Shown here: one piece after another, positions 41,414-49,984 of the stretch
Numbering within the stretch: position 1 is the first letter of the stretch
Layout of the letters: every line of letters begins with the position of its first letter
Assembly: GCA_025846845.1 (NCBI GenBank)
Contig: JAOYTL010000026.1
Coordinates: 1 to 62,205 of the forward strand
Direction: 5' to 3'
Source: Alloboseaceae bacterium BT-24-1
GTDB lineage: Bacteria; Pseudomonadota; Alphaproteobacteria; Rhizobiales; Beijerinckiaceae
Length of the DNA stretch: 62,205 bases
Made by a program: the position numbers and the translations under genes
The notes under the pieces: generated by a model
What the model was told of the DNA's origin: nothing
Seen by the model: only the letters and a program-made list of their open reading frames with translations
The model's database searches: none

Positions 41414-42705
41414 TTGAAGTCATCCCCGTCAAACTCGGAAAGTGCTTTGTCCGCCGCTTGTCCGCCGTTCGTCCGCCCTTCGTCCGCTTTCGGAAATGTG
41501 TGCTGGAAACCCTTGACCGGACGCCCAGCCCACCAAAGATACGGCTTCGCGACCCCGATCACGCCGGCATTGAACAGGGCATCCCGAGCCCGCTCGAACT
41601 CCTTGCGGATGGCGTCGGCGGACCGTTCTTCCACCCCGTCATCCATCGCGAGAGACCGCGCCACATCCCGGTATTCGGACCACTCGATGACCTCGGTCAG
41701 AGGCTTGATCTTGTGGCTCTCCTCCAGCGACGGGCCGGCCAGACGGCCGTGCCGCTTCAAGGCCTCGAACATCGCTGTAAGGACGCGGCGCTCGGTCGGG
41801 TTCGGGGACCAGCCGCGCCGGAGCATGTCGGCCTTGATGTGCTCCTTGCTGCCCACCGGGACGCATACGCACGAGCTGATCGGCTTGCCATCAGGTCGCT
41901 CGCCGAGGTGGACCGACATCAGCTCGAACTTGAGCGTGACGCCGTCCTCGTCGTCCTTCATCTTGTCGAGGCGCGCGGTCCGGATCTTCGTCACCTCGTC
42001 CCGGGTGACCATGATCACCTGGTCGACATTCGCGTAGATCGACGTGTGCCCCCGCAGCTTCGTCCCGCTCGAATTGAGGTGGTGGATCAGGATGACTGCG
42101 GCGCCCGTCTCCTTCTGGATGAGGGCGATGTTCTTCATCACCGTCCCCATGTCCTTGCCGCTGTTCTCGTCGGCCCCGCCCGTCGCCGTCGCCAAGGTGT
42201 CGATCACGGTGGCCGCGAGCGGCAGATCGGGATATTCGGCCTTGATCGCGTTGATCTCGTCGATCAGCGGGCGCGTGTCGCCGTCGGCGCGGTAAAGGTC
42301 GACCTCGCTTGTCAGGAGCTCGAAAGGGACATCCTCGTCGTCGGGGATGTTGAAGTGCTTGCGATAGGCCGGCAGGCGCTTGCGACGGACGCCCCTTGCG
42401 CCCTCACCTGCCTGATAGACGACGAGCCCCTGCTTCACCGCGTTGCCGAAGAACGGCGTTCCCCGGGCAATGCACATCGAGGCATGGATGCCGAGGAAGC
42501 TCTTGCCGGAGCGCGACGGACCGCCAATGATCGACTTGTCGCCGGCACTGATCCACCCGTCGATGAGATACTCGTAGATGGGCCCCGGCGCGTCGAGATC
42601 GCGCCACTTCACCCGGCCGAAGCGGCTTTGGAACACCGGCATGATCATCGCCAGCGTCTCCGCCTCGAACTCCTCGCCGGTCTGGATTGGTGGAATGTGG
42701 ATCAT
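41407..42705 (-). CDS. RepA-type AAA ATPase / replicative helicase
   Basis: 432 aa. Walker A is GGPSRSGKS (residues 61-69). The Walker B strand is LAATVIDTLATATGG and the sensor region is AAVILIHHLNSSG. This order fits hexameric RecA-fold helicases of the RSF1010 RepA / AAA_25 type, which unwind DNA at phage origins. The C-terminal 130 residues (RVLTAMFEALKRHGRLAGPS) look like a winged-helix domain. It forms a replication module with the primase at 44317-45492. Confidence 0.78.
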   Translation of the reverse strand: MIHIPPIQTGEEFEAETLAMIMPVFQSRFGRVKWRDLDAPGPIYEYLIDGWISAGDKSIIGGPSRSGKSFLGIHASMCIARGTPFFGNAVKQGLVVYQAGEGARGVRRKRLPAYRKHFNIPDDEDVPFELLTSEVDLYRADGDTRPLIDEINAIKAEYPDLPLAATVIDTLATATGGADENSGKDMGTVMKNIALIQKETGAAVILIHHLNSSGTKLRGHTSIYANVDQVIMVTRDEVTKIRTARLDKMKDDEDGVTLKFELMSVHLGERPDGKPISSCVCVPVGSKEHIKADMLRRGWSPNPTERRVLTAMFEALKRHGRLAGPSLEESHKIKPLTEVIEWSEYRDVARSLAMDDGVEERSADAIRKEFERARDALFNAGVIGVAKPYLWWAGRPVKGFQHTFPKADEGRTNGGQAADKALSEFDGDDFKW

Positions 42706-42718
42706 TCGGCGGCCGCCA

Positions 42719-43129
42719 TCACCAATCCACCTTGATCACGCGAATGCCGGCCTTATCGGCGAGCCCGACCATGTTGCGAGTGCCCTTTGAGCCAGGGAAC
42801 GCGATGACGCAGGAGGGTTGCGCCTCCTCGAGCATCGCCTTGTTGCGAACCGGGCCGGCCGCGTTGCCGTGCTGCTGCCAGTCCGCCACGTAGACCTTGA
42901 ACGGCATGCCGCGGCGCTCAGCCCATGACGCTGCAAGCGCATCTGCGCCTGTCGCGTCGCCTACGGCGAGGTAGCGCAGGTCGAGCTTGGTGACGGCCGC
43001 GTCGAGGATTTGAACGAGGCGACGCTGCTCCGCCTCCGCCTGATCTTCATATTGCCAGCGGAGATCGGAGGCCACGTCATTCGGAACGCGCCCATACGAC
43101 CGGCCGCCGCAGACGACGATGGTGGTCAT
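42719..43129 (-). CDS. SLOG-family (DUF2493/YspA-like) protein
   Basis: 136 aa from the ATG at 43129. TIVVCGGRSYGR, then LRYLAVGDATGADALAASWA, MPFKVYVADWQQHGNAAGPV, RNKAMLEEAQPSCVIAFPGS, KGTRNMVGLADKAGI is the DUF2493 pattern, a Rossmann-like SLOG domain that binds nucleotide-derived ligands. Phage copies are common; their substrates are unknown. The start overlaps the preceding regulator stop. Confidence 0.78.
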   Translation of the reverse strand: MTTIVVCGGRSYGRVPNDVASDLRWQYEDQAEAEQRRLVQILDAAVTKLDLRYLAVGDATGADALAASWAERRGMPFKVYVADWQQHGNAAGPVRNKAMLEEAQPSCVIAFPGSKGTRNMVGLADKAGIRVIKVDW

Positions 43130-43506
43130 GCCGCGTTCTCCTGCATGATCGCCGCGGCGCGGGTCTTCATCGCAGGCGAGATCCGATAGCCCTGCCCCCA
43201 CAGCGTCTCGATCGTCAGGCCGTAGGGCTTCAGCTTCTTCCTGATCTTGCACACGAACACGTCCACGATCTTGATCTCGGCCTCTTCGCCGTCCATGCGG
43301 CCTACGTAGAGCGCTGACATGATCTGTCCCTTCGTCAGGGTGTCCCGCTTCATCAGGGCGCCGAACAGCCGAGCCTCCGACGCGGTGAGACCAAGGAAGA
43401 CGGGCGCTTCGACGTTCATGCCGAAGGCGTCCTCGAGCGCTGCGATTCGATCGCGCAGCCGTTCGTTCTCAGCCAAGACGGCCTCAAGCCGCGCGAGCGG
43501 GTCCAC
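43126..43506 (-). CDS. CtrA/OmpR-type winged-helix DNA-binding protein
   Basis: 126 aa. Residues 1-27 are a coiled coil (LARLEAVLAENERLRDRIAA). Residues 36-112 are an OmpR-type winged helix: LGLTASEARLFGALMKRDTL, TKGQIMSALYVGRMDGEEAE, IKIVDVFVCKIRKKLKPYGL, IETLWGQGYRIS. The recognition helix and wing closely resemble those of the cell-cycle regulator CtrA (IDVFICKLRKKL, IETVWGRGY). The receiver domain with the phosphorylated Asp is missing and a coiled coil takes its place, so it could bind CtrA-type sites without phosphorelay control. Similar receiver-less proteins exist in other phages. DNA targets are inferred. Confidence 0.75.
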   Translation of the reverse strand: MDPLARLEAVLAENERLRDRIAALEDAFGMNVEAPVFLGLTASEARLFGALMKRDTLTKGQIMSALYVGRMDGEEAEIKIVDVFVCKIRKKLKPYGLTIETLWGQGYRISPAMKTRAAAIMQENAA

Positions 43507-44320
43507 GGCGCTTCCTCGTGTTTTGGAAGATGACGATCGCCGTGGCGCGCCAGCGCTGCATCTTCTTGGCCATGGCGAGCTCTCCGGACTTCGCCTCGAG
43601 ATCCGGCCCGAGTCGAAGGATGGTCGAGACGACGTCGGACGCGTGCAGGTCGCCCTCGTACTGCTCGTCGTGCAGCACGTAATCCACTGATCGGATCAGG
43701 TCAGCACTCAGGGGCGCGGCCTTCGCCTGGACGAGTGTTTCGACGACCACCCGCGCCTTGGCTGCGGATCGTCGGCGGACGAGCTGTATAAGCGCCGATA
43801 CCGCGACCACTTCACCGGGCCGGTAGGCGCGCCCGGGCGACGGGTTCCGCAGAATGATGGCGCCGGCGCGTTCGCAGACCTGAGCAACGGTCAGCGCGTC
43901 CTCGTCGCCGGCGGCCGCGGCGGCAAAGAACAGTTGCGTGTTCGTGATCGCCACTCGATCGCGATTGTGGCCGATGAACGCCTTGGCGCGATCGACACTC
44001 TCGAGCGCCTCGACGACCATGACATCGATCTCGCCGATGCCACCGTGCGAGACGGCTGCGATAGCCGTGTGCTGGCCGTCGATGACGTGCCAGGCATCAC
44101 CGACCCTCGCGACGACCGGTGGCTTGAAGCGACGCCAGTCCCAGCCCGTCACCAGCTTATGGATGAGGTTGATCGATTTTCGGGAGAGCTCGCGCTGGTA
44201 CGCCGCGTCGACGGACAGGTCGGCGGGGTTGAGCCGCATGATCTGCGGCCGCGTCCCGATACTTGCCCGGGACAGGTCGACCGGGAGCGGTATCGCTTTG
44301 ACTTTTCGAATGTCGCTCAT
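43484..44320 (-). CDS. ParB-like nuclease-fold protein (DUF6551-like)
   Basis: 278 aa. RLNPADLSVDAAYQRELSRK, then FKPPVVARVGDAWHVIDGQH, TAIAAVSHGGIGEIDVMVVE is a ParB/Srx-like N-terminal domain; DGQHTAIAA holds the conserved nucleotide-contact residues. A helical C-terminus follows (VVVETLVQAKAAPLSADLIR). Such proteins may be DNases, CTPases or regulators. It is coupled to the primase (ATGA overlap). Confidence 0.7.
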   Translation of the reverse strand: MSDIRKVKAIPLPVDLSRASIGTRPQIMRLNPADLSVDAAYQRELSRKSINLIHKLVTGWDWRRFKPPVVARVGDAWHVIDGQHTAIAAVSHGGIGEIDVMVVEALESVDRAKAFIGHNRDRVAITNTQLFFAAAAAGDEDALTVAQVCERAGAIILRNPSPGRAYRPGEVVAVSALIQLVRRRSAAKARVVVETLVQAKAAPLSADLIRSVDYVLHDEQYEGDLHASDVVSTILRLGPDLEAKSGELAMAKKMQRWRATAIVIFQNTRKRRGPARAA

Positions 44321-45492
44321 GCCGCCCTCTTGATTCCGACGCCCGTGACGACGGAGTTCCAGTCGGCGCCGGACGGTGCCATGTGGATGAAAGCCTCGAG
44401 CCCAAGCGCTCGGTATCGGCGTTCGCCGGTCAGCAGCTTGGCCCGCGTCGCATAGGGGTCGGAGTCGCCGTCCCCGAGCAGGTAGATCGACCGGACCTCG
44501 GGCGGCAGGATCAGGCCTGGCTCTTCCATGTTCGGCACGCCGTTCTGGATCGTCTTGGCGCCGGTCGCAGTTGGGCGCGGGTGCGGGAGCGAGCCGGTTG
44601 CGGCGCCGGAGAGGTTGTCGATCGCCACCGCGCAAACGAGACCGATGTCGTCGGGTCCCTTCCCGAGCCCGTACCATGAGGCGCAGGTCTCGATGCCCTC
44701 ACCGGCGGCCATGGCCTCGCGGATCGGGCTCATGCGGATGCCGCCGCCCTTCCACTCACCGAAGACCTTCTTGGCCTTGTTGCCGACGCCGGGCGGCTTC
44801 AGCTTGGCCGGCTCCTTCGGGTCGAGATAGGTGCGGTGGATACCGATGATCTCGTCGGTCAGCAGGTTGCGGATCGCGGAGACCACGCAGGGGAAGTCGC
44901 CCAGATGCTCGAGATCGGCTTTCCCCTCGACGTTGCCGAAGAACTTCAGCTCCGGCGCGAAGCGGATATCGACCGCCATCTCCTGCGTCATGGTGATGAG
45001 GCGGCGCCTGAAGTAAGCGTCGCCGTGTGTGCCGGCCAGCGGGCGGCAGGACTCGAAGAGCTCGACACACTGGGCCCGGCGCTTGAGTCGCTCTTGCTCT
45101 TCCTTCTGCGACCGCGTGAGCTCGACCTGGCGCCGTTCCTCGCGGCGCTCCTTCAGAAGCTCGGGGTCGGCTAGCTTGACCTGCGTGTTCCGCTTCGGAG
45201 CCGGGCAGCCATTTATGATCTCGCACGCCTCCATGAAGGGGATATCGCGTGACGGGTCGCCGGCGTGCATGACCATGGCGACCACGTCGCCCCCGACCGC
45301 CCCGCGGCAGTTGAAGACCTGCTCAACCGGGTTCACGGCGAACCGATCCGTCCCGTTGCAGCGCGGGCACGGCCCAACCCACTCGCCGCCAGAGCGCCTC
45401 AGCTGGGCGCCTATCTGGGTCGATATCTCAAGGATGTCCGCGCTTCTGGCCTGATCCACCCAGGCTTCGACATCTGGGTCGCTGGCGCTCAT
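44317..45492 (-). CDS. DNA primase with CHC2-like finger and Toprim domain
   Basis: 391 aa. The zinc finger GPCPRCNGTDRFAVN...FNCRGAVGGDVV has C42, C45 and C62; the fourth usual Cys/His is not evident. The Toprim domain (about 255-380) shows AAGEGIETCASW with the catalytic Glu and LLGDGDSDPYA with the metal acids. It would make RNA primers for phage replication with the RepA-like helicase. The linker (about 108-140) is highly charged. Confidence 0.78.
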   Translation of the reverse strand: MSASDPDVEAWVDQARSADILEISTQIGAQLRRSGGEWVGPCPRCNGTDRFAVNPVEQVFNCRGAVGGDVVAMVMHAGDPSRDIPFMEACEIINGCPAPKRNTQVKLADPELLKERREERRQVELTRSQKEEQERLKRRAQCVELFESCRPLAGTHGDAYFRRRLITMTQEMAVDIRFAPELKFFGNVEGKADLEHLGDFPCVVSAIRNLLTDEIIGIHRTYLDPKEPAKLKPPGVGNKAKKVFGEWKGGGIRMSPIREAMAAGEGIETCASWYGLGKGPDDIGLVCAVAIDNLSGAATGSLPHPRPTATGAKTIQNGVPNMEEPGLILPPEVRSIYLLGDGDSDPYATRAKLLTGERRYRALGLEAFIHMAPSGADWNSVVTGVGIKRAA

Positions 45493-45869
45493 GGGAGCAC
45501 CTCGCCGGCTGGCTGCTTGCGGTAGACCACTTTCGGCACTGCGAGCTTGCCGAGGCGCTTGCGGGCAGCCTCGATGCCATCATCGACCAGTAGCCGGACC
45601 GCGTTGTCGATCATCACGGCCGGGCTGACCGCAGCCTCCTTGGCGAGCGCGACGATCAACTCGGCACGCTTGACGCTGTGATATTGGCTGAAGCGGCGCG
45701 AGTTCTGCTTGGCGAGCGGGATGCAGTAGCGCTCCGCGATGGCCTGAACGCGCGTGCGGTTCACGCCAACGATTTTCGCGATCTGGCGTCCGGTCATGCC
45801 CTGGTCGGCGAGCTCGCGAATATGTCTCGCGCGCCGCTGCCCGACCTCCGTGATGCGTAGCCCTCTCAT
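45489..45869 (-). CDS. Helix-turn-helix DNA-binding protein
   Basis: 126 aa. RHIRELADQGMTGRQIAKIV, GVNRTRVQAIAERYCI is a resolvase-like helix-turn-helix. The rest (RAELIVALAKEAAVSPAVMI, DNAVRLLVDDGIEAARKRL) is helical. Its place just upstream of the primase suggests origin binding or local regulation. Start and stop both overlap neighbours by 4 bp. Confidence 0.65.
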   Translation of the reverse strand: MRGLRITEVGQRRARHIRELADQGMTGRQIAKIVGVNRTRVQAIAERYCIPLAKQNSRRFSQYHSVKRAELIVALAKEAAVSPAVMIDNAVRLLVDDGIEAARKRLGKLAVPKVVYRKQPAGEVLP

Positions 45870-46186
45870 GCGATCCCCCGATCGATCTGTTGAAATGCGC
45901 GCTTGCCGACGGTCACGGCCTTGACGATGACAGCCGGCGCTTGGCGGCCGTACGCCGTGGCGCTCTCGCCCTCGGCCTTGAGTGTGGTCAGCATCTCGGC
46001 CGCGCCGGCGAGCAGTGCGGCCTCGCGCAGCTTCTCTCGGTCGATGCCCTGCCCGCGCGATTCCGCTGACCGCTCACGGGCTCGCATCAGGGCGCCGACA
46101 GCCTCGACCGCGTCGATGCACGCCGCCATAAACACGCCGCCGGGGAGGGTCTGGAGGTCGGCGAATGGGTCCGGAGCGGAGGTCAC
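45866..46186 (-). CDS. Small helical hypothetical protein
   Basis: 106 aa, GTG start overlapping the previous stop (GTGA). GVFMAACIDAVEAVGALMRA and REKLREAALLAGAAEMLTTL suggest a helical protein. Not recognised. Confidence 0.5.
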   Translation of the reverse strand: MTSAPDPFADLQTLPGGVFMAACIDAVEAVGALMRARERSAESRGQGIDREKLREAALLAGAAEMLTTLKAEGESATAYGRQAPAVIVKAVTVGKRAFQQIDRGIA

Positions 46187-47082
46187 AGCGCAGGCACCTC
46201 CGGGCGCGCGTTGTGCTCGACGCGGTCGAGGAGACGGCCGGGACGCCTCTTGCCGACGCGCTTGAGCTTCGCGGTGATCCGACCCGGTGCGACGTCCTTA
46301 GACCATTCGCCGAACGCGCCGCTGTCTGTCATCCAGTGCGTCCATTCGGGCTCTATCGACGACCACTCCCCGTTCTGCTTGTGGTGGAAGGCCGCGCCGA
46401 AATCCGCAGCCTGATCGCGCAGCCGGCGGAATGCGTCGGGGTGCGTTGGCCGTGCTCGGTGGTCGCCTTGGTCAGTCTCACCGCCTGTTATGACCCATCC
46501 GATATGCTGGCCGATCATCGCCATCGGCGGCGTGATGATCTCGAGCAGCGGCTCGCAGGAGTAGAACAGGAAAAGCGGATCGAGCGCCGCGCCGGCTTTT
46601 AGCAGGTGCGGTCCGTTCAAGTTCGCGCGCTTCTGATCCTCGATGGTGGTGCCGAATGCAACATTACGCGCGTGGGGCGGCATCCCGCCGGCGGCGTGGA
46701 CCATCTCGACGATATTCTGCGGACGCTTCGTCAGCAGCAGCCAGACCAGATGGGGCGTCTTATCGATCAGGTCGAAAAGGTCGGCGCGCCATTCCGGATC
46801 GACGTTGTTGTCGAAGACGTCGGCAAGGCTGGCGCAGAAGACGAACGGGCGCGTGCCGGCTTCCGCCGCCTTGCGGTTCCACTTCAGCGGCTCGCGCCAA
46901 TATGCCTGGCCGGTGCGGGAATAGGTTGGCTTCTGGCCCGGCTTGCCCCAGACGACGCGCTTGTGGCGGCTCGCCATCATCTGCTCGGCATAGCAGCCGT
47001 CGCACGCCGGCGAGACCTTCTGGCAGCCGATCCATGGGTTGAAGGTGTGGTCGCACCACGAGATATGCGTCGTTTCTGCCAT
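46183..47082 (-). CDS. DUF5131 (phage Gp37/Gp68-like) protein
   Basis: 299 aa from the ATG at 47082. ISWCDHTFNPWIGCQKVSPA, CDGCYAEQMM carries the CX6CX2C cluster of DUF5131; YWREPLKWNRKAAEAGTRPF, VFCASLADVFDN and WLLLTKRPQNI follow the family pattern. The three-Cys cluster and barrel-like strands recall radical-SAM enzymes, and the family is often listed near them, but the reaction is unknown. It is very common in phages of this kind. It overlaps the resolvase gene by 1 bp. Confidence 0.8.
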   Translation of the reverse strand: MAETTHISWCDHTFNPWIGCQKVSPACDGCYAEQMMASRHKRVVWGKPGQKPTYSRTGQAYWREPLKWNRKAAEAGTRPFVFCASLADVFDNNVDPEWRADLFDLIDKTPHLVWLLLTKRPQNIVEMVHAAGGMPPHARNVAFGTTIEDQKRANLNGPHLLKAGAALDPLFLFYSCEPLLEIITPPMAMIGQHIGWVITGGETDQGDHRARPTHPDAFRRLRDQAADFGAAFHHKQNGEWSSIEPEWTHWMTDSGAFGEWSKDVAPGRITAKLKRVGKRRPGRLLDRVEHNARPEVPAL

Positions 47083-47678
47083 TATCCCCTTCCTCCCGCG
47101 AAGACGCCGGCCGGGGCCATCTGCGCCGCGACCTTCCGATGCTGCATGGGGGTGACGATCTGCGCCTGAGACGGCGCGACCTGAATGCAGGCCCATGACC
47201 ACACGGCCGCAGCGTCTGACTCGTCCGTGTTCTTGGGCGTCCAGCCGAGCTCCAGGCACATGGCCTTCACGTGCTTTTTGGGCTGGTCGGGCCGGCCGCT
47301 TCCGAGGAAGTTCTTGCGCACGGTCTGGACGTTCGCCGTGCGCCAGCGGATGTGCTTCATCTCCGCGATGAACTCGACCACGCCGGTCATCTTGGCGAGC
47401 GTGATGGTCGTCTGAGGGTTGCCCTTGGCTTTGACGCGCTGCTCCTCCGCGTCGTACTCGCCGGGGATGATGTTCAGCGCAGCCTCATAGTAGAGCCAGT
47501 CGGGGCGCGAGACGCGGCAGAACTCGATCAGCCAGGTGCCGAGCTTCGCCATGGCGGCAGCGGCGTCGATCTCGCTCCCGTTGATCGAGAGCAGGGTCGG
47601 GCGCTCACCAGGGCGGCCGAAGGCGATCCCGGTGCACGTCTTGCTGATGTCGAGGGCGAGGACGAGGGGCAGCGTCAT
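47082..47678 (-). CDS. RuvC-like Holliday junction resolvase
   Basis: 198 aa from the ATG at 47678. An RNase H-like fold: LPLVLALDISKTCTGIAFG holds the first catalytic Asp, DWLYYEAALN the Glu, and NTDESDAAAVWSWAC the last two acids. FLGSGRPDQPKKHVKAMCLE is typical of phage RuvC-like enzymes. It would resolve branched DNA before packaging. Coupled to the micro-gene upstream (ATGA). Confidence 0.78.
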   Translation of the reverse strand: MTLPLVLALDISKTCTGIAFGRPGERPTLLSINGSEIDAAAAMAKLGTWLIEFCRVSRPDWLYYEAALNIIPGEYDAEEQRVKAKGNPQTTITLAKMTGVVEFIAEMKHIRWRTANVQTVRKNFLGSGRPDQPKKHVKAMCLELGWTPKNTDESDAAAVWSWACIQVAPSQAQIVTPMQHRKVAAQMAPAGVFAGGRG

Positions 47679-47764
47679 GGCCACACCCGCATCACAGCTG
47701 CGGCGATCAGTGCCCAGAGCACGGCGCCGGCGGGGACCGAAATGAGGATTCCGCGGAAGGGCAT
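47675..47764 (-). CDS. 29-aa single-span membrane micro-protein
   Basis: MPFRGILISVPAGAVLWALI then AAAVMRVWP. One hydrophobic span. The ATG at 47764 overlaps the preceding stop (TGATG) and its stop overlaps the resolvase start. It fills the only gap between two coupled genes. Confidence 0.5.
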   Translation of the reverse strand: MPFRGILISVPAGAVLWALIAAAVMRVWP

Positions 47765-48810
47765 CAGGAGAGCCCCCGCAGCCGGACGTTCACCTTGTCG
47801 AGGTAGAGGTCGAGCCCGATCTGAGCGAGGCTGGCGCGTTCGATGTTGAGCGCCTGACGCACGACCTCAGCCGATGGGCAGCCTGCTCGCTTCGCCACGA
47901 GGTCTAGCCCGAACATGTCCCCGTGCTTCAGAACGTTGAGCGCGCGGGCGGCCGTCTCCCGGACATAGACCATGCCGCCCGGGCCATAGATGCGATCGAC
48001 ATCGACGGCTGCCAGCTTCTCGATCTTCGGGGGTTCGTCCGCCGCCGGCGCGGGTTCAGCGGGCGGTGCTTCACCCTCCCCCGCACCGGACGACGTGACG
48101 GATTGAACGCCTTGCGCGGACTTGTCTTCACCATCCCCGGCCGCGCTGGCAGGCGTCCCTTCTTCCGGGCTTGCACCGGCCTCTCCTCCGCTCTGGATTG
48201 AGGGCTGAATCTCCGGGGGGGCGTTGGGTGTGCCGAATGGCGAAACCAGTCGGTAGTATGAGGGCTCGCGTCCGCCTCTGGCGCCGACGCGCATCTTGCC
48301 GGGCGTCGGCTCGACCTTGAGCGCGACGCCGGCCTTCTGCAGGTCCTTGTTGAGGTCGATGATCTGCGCTTTGACGCCATCTACCGTCGGCGCGACCCGG
48401 GCGCGGGTCAGCTCAGACAGCGTCATCGGCTTCTGGCGCAGGGTTTGAAGCAGGAGCGCGCGCCGCTCGGTCGTTCGGACGTCGATGCCGCCATAGGTAA
48501 GGAGCACGGGCGGCCGGGCGCTCTCGCCGGACTTGCGCCGCTCCCGCTTGACGGTCGGCGCCGGGCTCTCAGTGAAATCCGCCTTGGGCTCTGGGGGCTT
48601 CTCGGCCTGAACTTCAGCCGGCTTCTGGCGCTGGTGCCGTGGCCGCACTGGGGCCGGGGCGCTCTCCATGATCGGATCTGGCGCGCTGCCGTCCAGCATC
48701 CCGGCGAGCATGGTGAGCAGCCGGTCCGTCGTGCGGAACGACGCCTGCTGGACCGCCTGCTGATCCTGAATTGCGCGGATGAGATCGTATGGCGACGGCT
48801 GGATCGTCAT
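47764..48810 (-). CDS. Hypothetical protein with winged-helix segment
   Basis: 348 aa. Residues about 114-170 (TTERRALLLQTLRQKPMTLS, ELTRARVAPTVDGVKAQIID, LNKDLQKAGVALKVEP) look like a winged helix. Long Pro/Ala/Glu-rich linkers flank it (residues 45-100 and 205-265). The C-terminus (LAAVDVDRIYGPGGMVYVRE) is a second folded part. A DNA-binding role is plausible. Not recognised as a family. Confidence 0.55.
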   Translation of the reverse strand: MTIQPSPYDLIRAIQDQQAVQQASFRTTDRLLTMLAGMLDGSAPDPIMESAPAPVRPRHQRQKPAEVQAEKPPEPKADFTESPAPTVKRERRKSGESARPPVLLTYGGIDVRTTERRALLLQTLRQKPMTLSELTRARVAPTVDGVKAQIIDLNKDLQKAGVALKVEPTPGKMRVGARGGREPSYYRLVSPFGTPNAPPEIQPSIQSGGEAGASPEEGTPASAAGDGEDKSAQGVQSVTSSGAGEGEAPPAEPAPAADEPPKIEKLAAVDVDRIYGPGGMVYVRETAARALNVLKHGDMFGLDLVAKRAGCPSAEVVRQALNIERASLAQIGLDLYLDKVNVRLRGLS

Positions 48811-49010
48811 GGCTGCGTCTCCGCAAGCGCGGCCGCATCCACCTTCGCGGCCTCTCGCAGCCGAGACCGAGACGTTTCCTTCTCAACTTGCAGCGCGAGC
48901 GTATCCATAGCGATCAGGGTCTCTTGGCTCGTCAGGCCGCCGTGGGCCTCGTCGATGCGGAAGAAACGGAGCGCCCGGCGCGCGGCAGAAAGCAGGGTTT
49001 CCTCGCTCAT
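48807..49010 (-). CDS. Small helical hypothetical protein
   Basis: 67 aa from the ATG at 49010, overlapping the GcrA-like stop. MSEETLLSAARRALRFFRID, then SQETLIAMDTLALQVEKETS. Helical. Unknown. Confidence 0.5.
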   Translation of the reverse strand: MSEETLLSAARRALRFFRIDEAHGGLTSQETLIAMDTLALQVEKETSRSRLREAAKVDAAALAETQP

Positions 49011-49645
49011 GGCTGGAGATCCCCGCCGGTGCAGTTCAGGGCGGACTGACGCGACAGACGGAAAGCGCCGTGGACGTTGCTGTTGGTCTGCTCCCGATAG
49101 GTCGAAGGCGTCGAGACGACAGGCAGGCAGTGTCTGCACCAAGAGGTGTCGCCGACCGTAGGCAGGCCGCAAACCAGCTTCTCGGTGACGGGGAGGTCAT
49201 CCCAGCCGGGCAGCGGCATCGCGCATTGGAGCGGGCGCCGATCGAGGAAGAGCACGCCGGGCGCGCCGGGCCTTGCGACGGTGGCGACGGCATCGAAGGT
49301 GCCGACGGTTGAGCGGTCGGGCGCGGTCGATAGGCCGGCCCGCTCCCGCGCCACCGCGTCGGCCTTCTTCGCGATGTTGCCGGCGTGCCGGTTCTGCTTG
49401 ACCGGTATGACCTCGGGCACCGGGGCGAGAGAAGGCTTCGGGCGGGCGCGCGGCGGTTTCGGTGCCGGGACCGGCGAATGGCGAGAGGCAAGACCGAGCC
49501 TTGATGCCTTACCGATCACCGCATTGCGCGACCGGCAGCCGATGGCGACCGCGATCTCAGAGAAGGTGCTGCCGCCAGCATGCAGCCGGCGCAGTTCGGA
49601 GACGGACTCGTCCGTCCACTCCCATTTCGGGGCTGTCGCTTTCAT
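49007..49645 (-). CDS. GcrA-like cell-cycle regulator
   Basis: 212 aa. Residues 8-53 match GcrA: WEWTDESVSELRRLHAGGST, then FSEIAVAIGCRSRNAVIGKA, SRLGL. In Caulobacter GcrA binds sigma70 and methylated GANTC promoters. A Pro-rich linker follows. The C-terminal domain (about 132-180) keeps the Cys-rich end typical of the family: RPLQCAMPLPGWDD, EKLVCGLP, SWCRHC (C141, C159, C170, C173). With both domains present it could act on host RNA polymerase at methylated promoters. It overlaps the MerR gene by 4 bp. Confidence 0.78.
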   Translation of the reverse strand: MKATAPKWEWTDESVSELRRLHAGGSTFSEIAVAIGCRSRNAVIGKASRLGLASRHSPVPAPKPPRARPKPSLAPVPEVIPVKQNRHAGNIAKKADAVARERAGLSTAPDRSTVGTFDAVATVARPGAPGVLFLDRRPLQCAMPLPGWDDLPVTEKLVCGLPTVGDTSWCRHCLPVVSTPSTYREQTNSNVHGAFRLSRQSALNCTGGDLQP

Positions 49646-49959
49646 GCCGCCACCTCGCGCTCAAGCTGAGCGATCGCGCGCTCCGTATCGTCCCGGCGCT
49701 GCTTGAGCTCGGCGATCTGCCGCGCGATCTGGCGCCGGTCGAAGCCGCCCTTGATCAGGGCTCGCTTGATCTCGCGGAGCGTGAAGCCCTGCTGCGCCCA
49801 AGCGTGGATCTGGCGGAAGCGCTCGCGGTGCGCCTCGGAATAGATGCGCTGCACGCCGGAGCGCGCCGGCGTCAGCAGCCCGCGCGATTCGTAAAAGCGC
49901 AGGGTCCTCAGTGTGACGCCGAACTCGCGCGCCAGGTCGGTGATGGAATAGGTCTTCAT
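49642..49959 (-). CDS. MerR-family transcriptional regulator
   Basis: 105 aa. YSITDLAREFGVTLRTLRFY, ESRGLLTPARSGVQRIYSEA, HRERFRQIHAWAQQGFTLRE is the MerR winged helix, followed by a dimerisation coiled coil (AELKQRRDDTERAIAQLERE). No metal-binding cysteines are present, so any inducer is unknown. It is followed by the coupled GcrA-like gene. Confidence 0.8.
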   Translation of the reverse strand: MKTYSITDLAREFGVTLRTLRFYESRGLLTPARSGVQRIYSEAHRERFRQIHAWAQQGFTLREIKRALIKGGFDRRQIARQIAELKQRRDDTERAIAQLEREVAA

Positions 49960-49984
49960 GGTCCCCTCCCCGGTTTGAAGGCGG

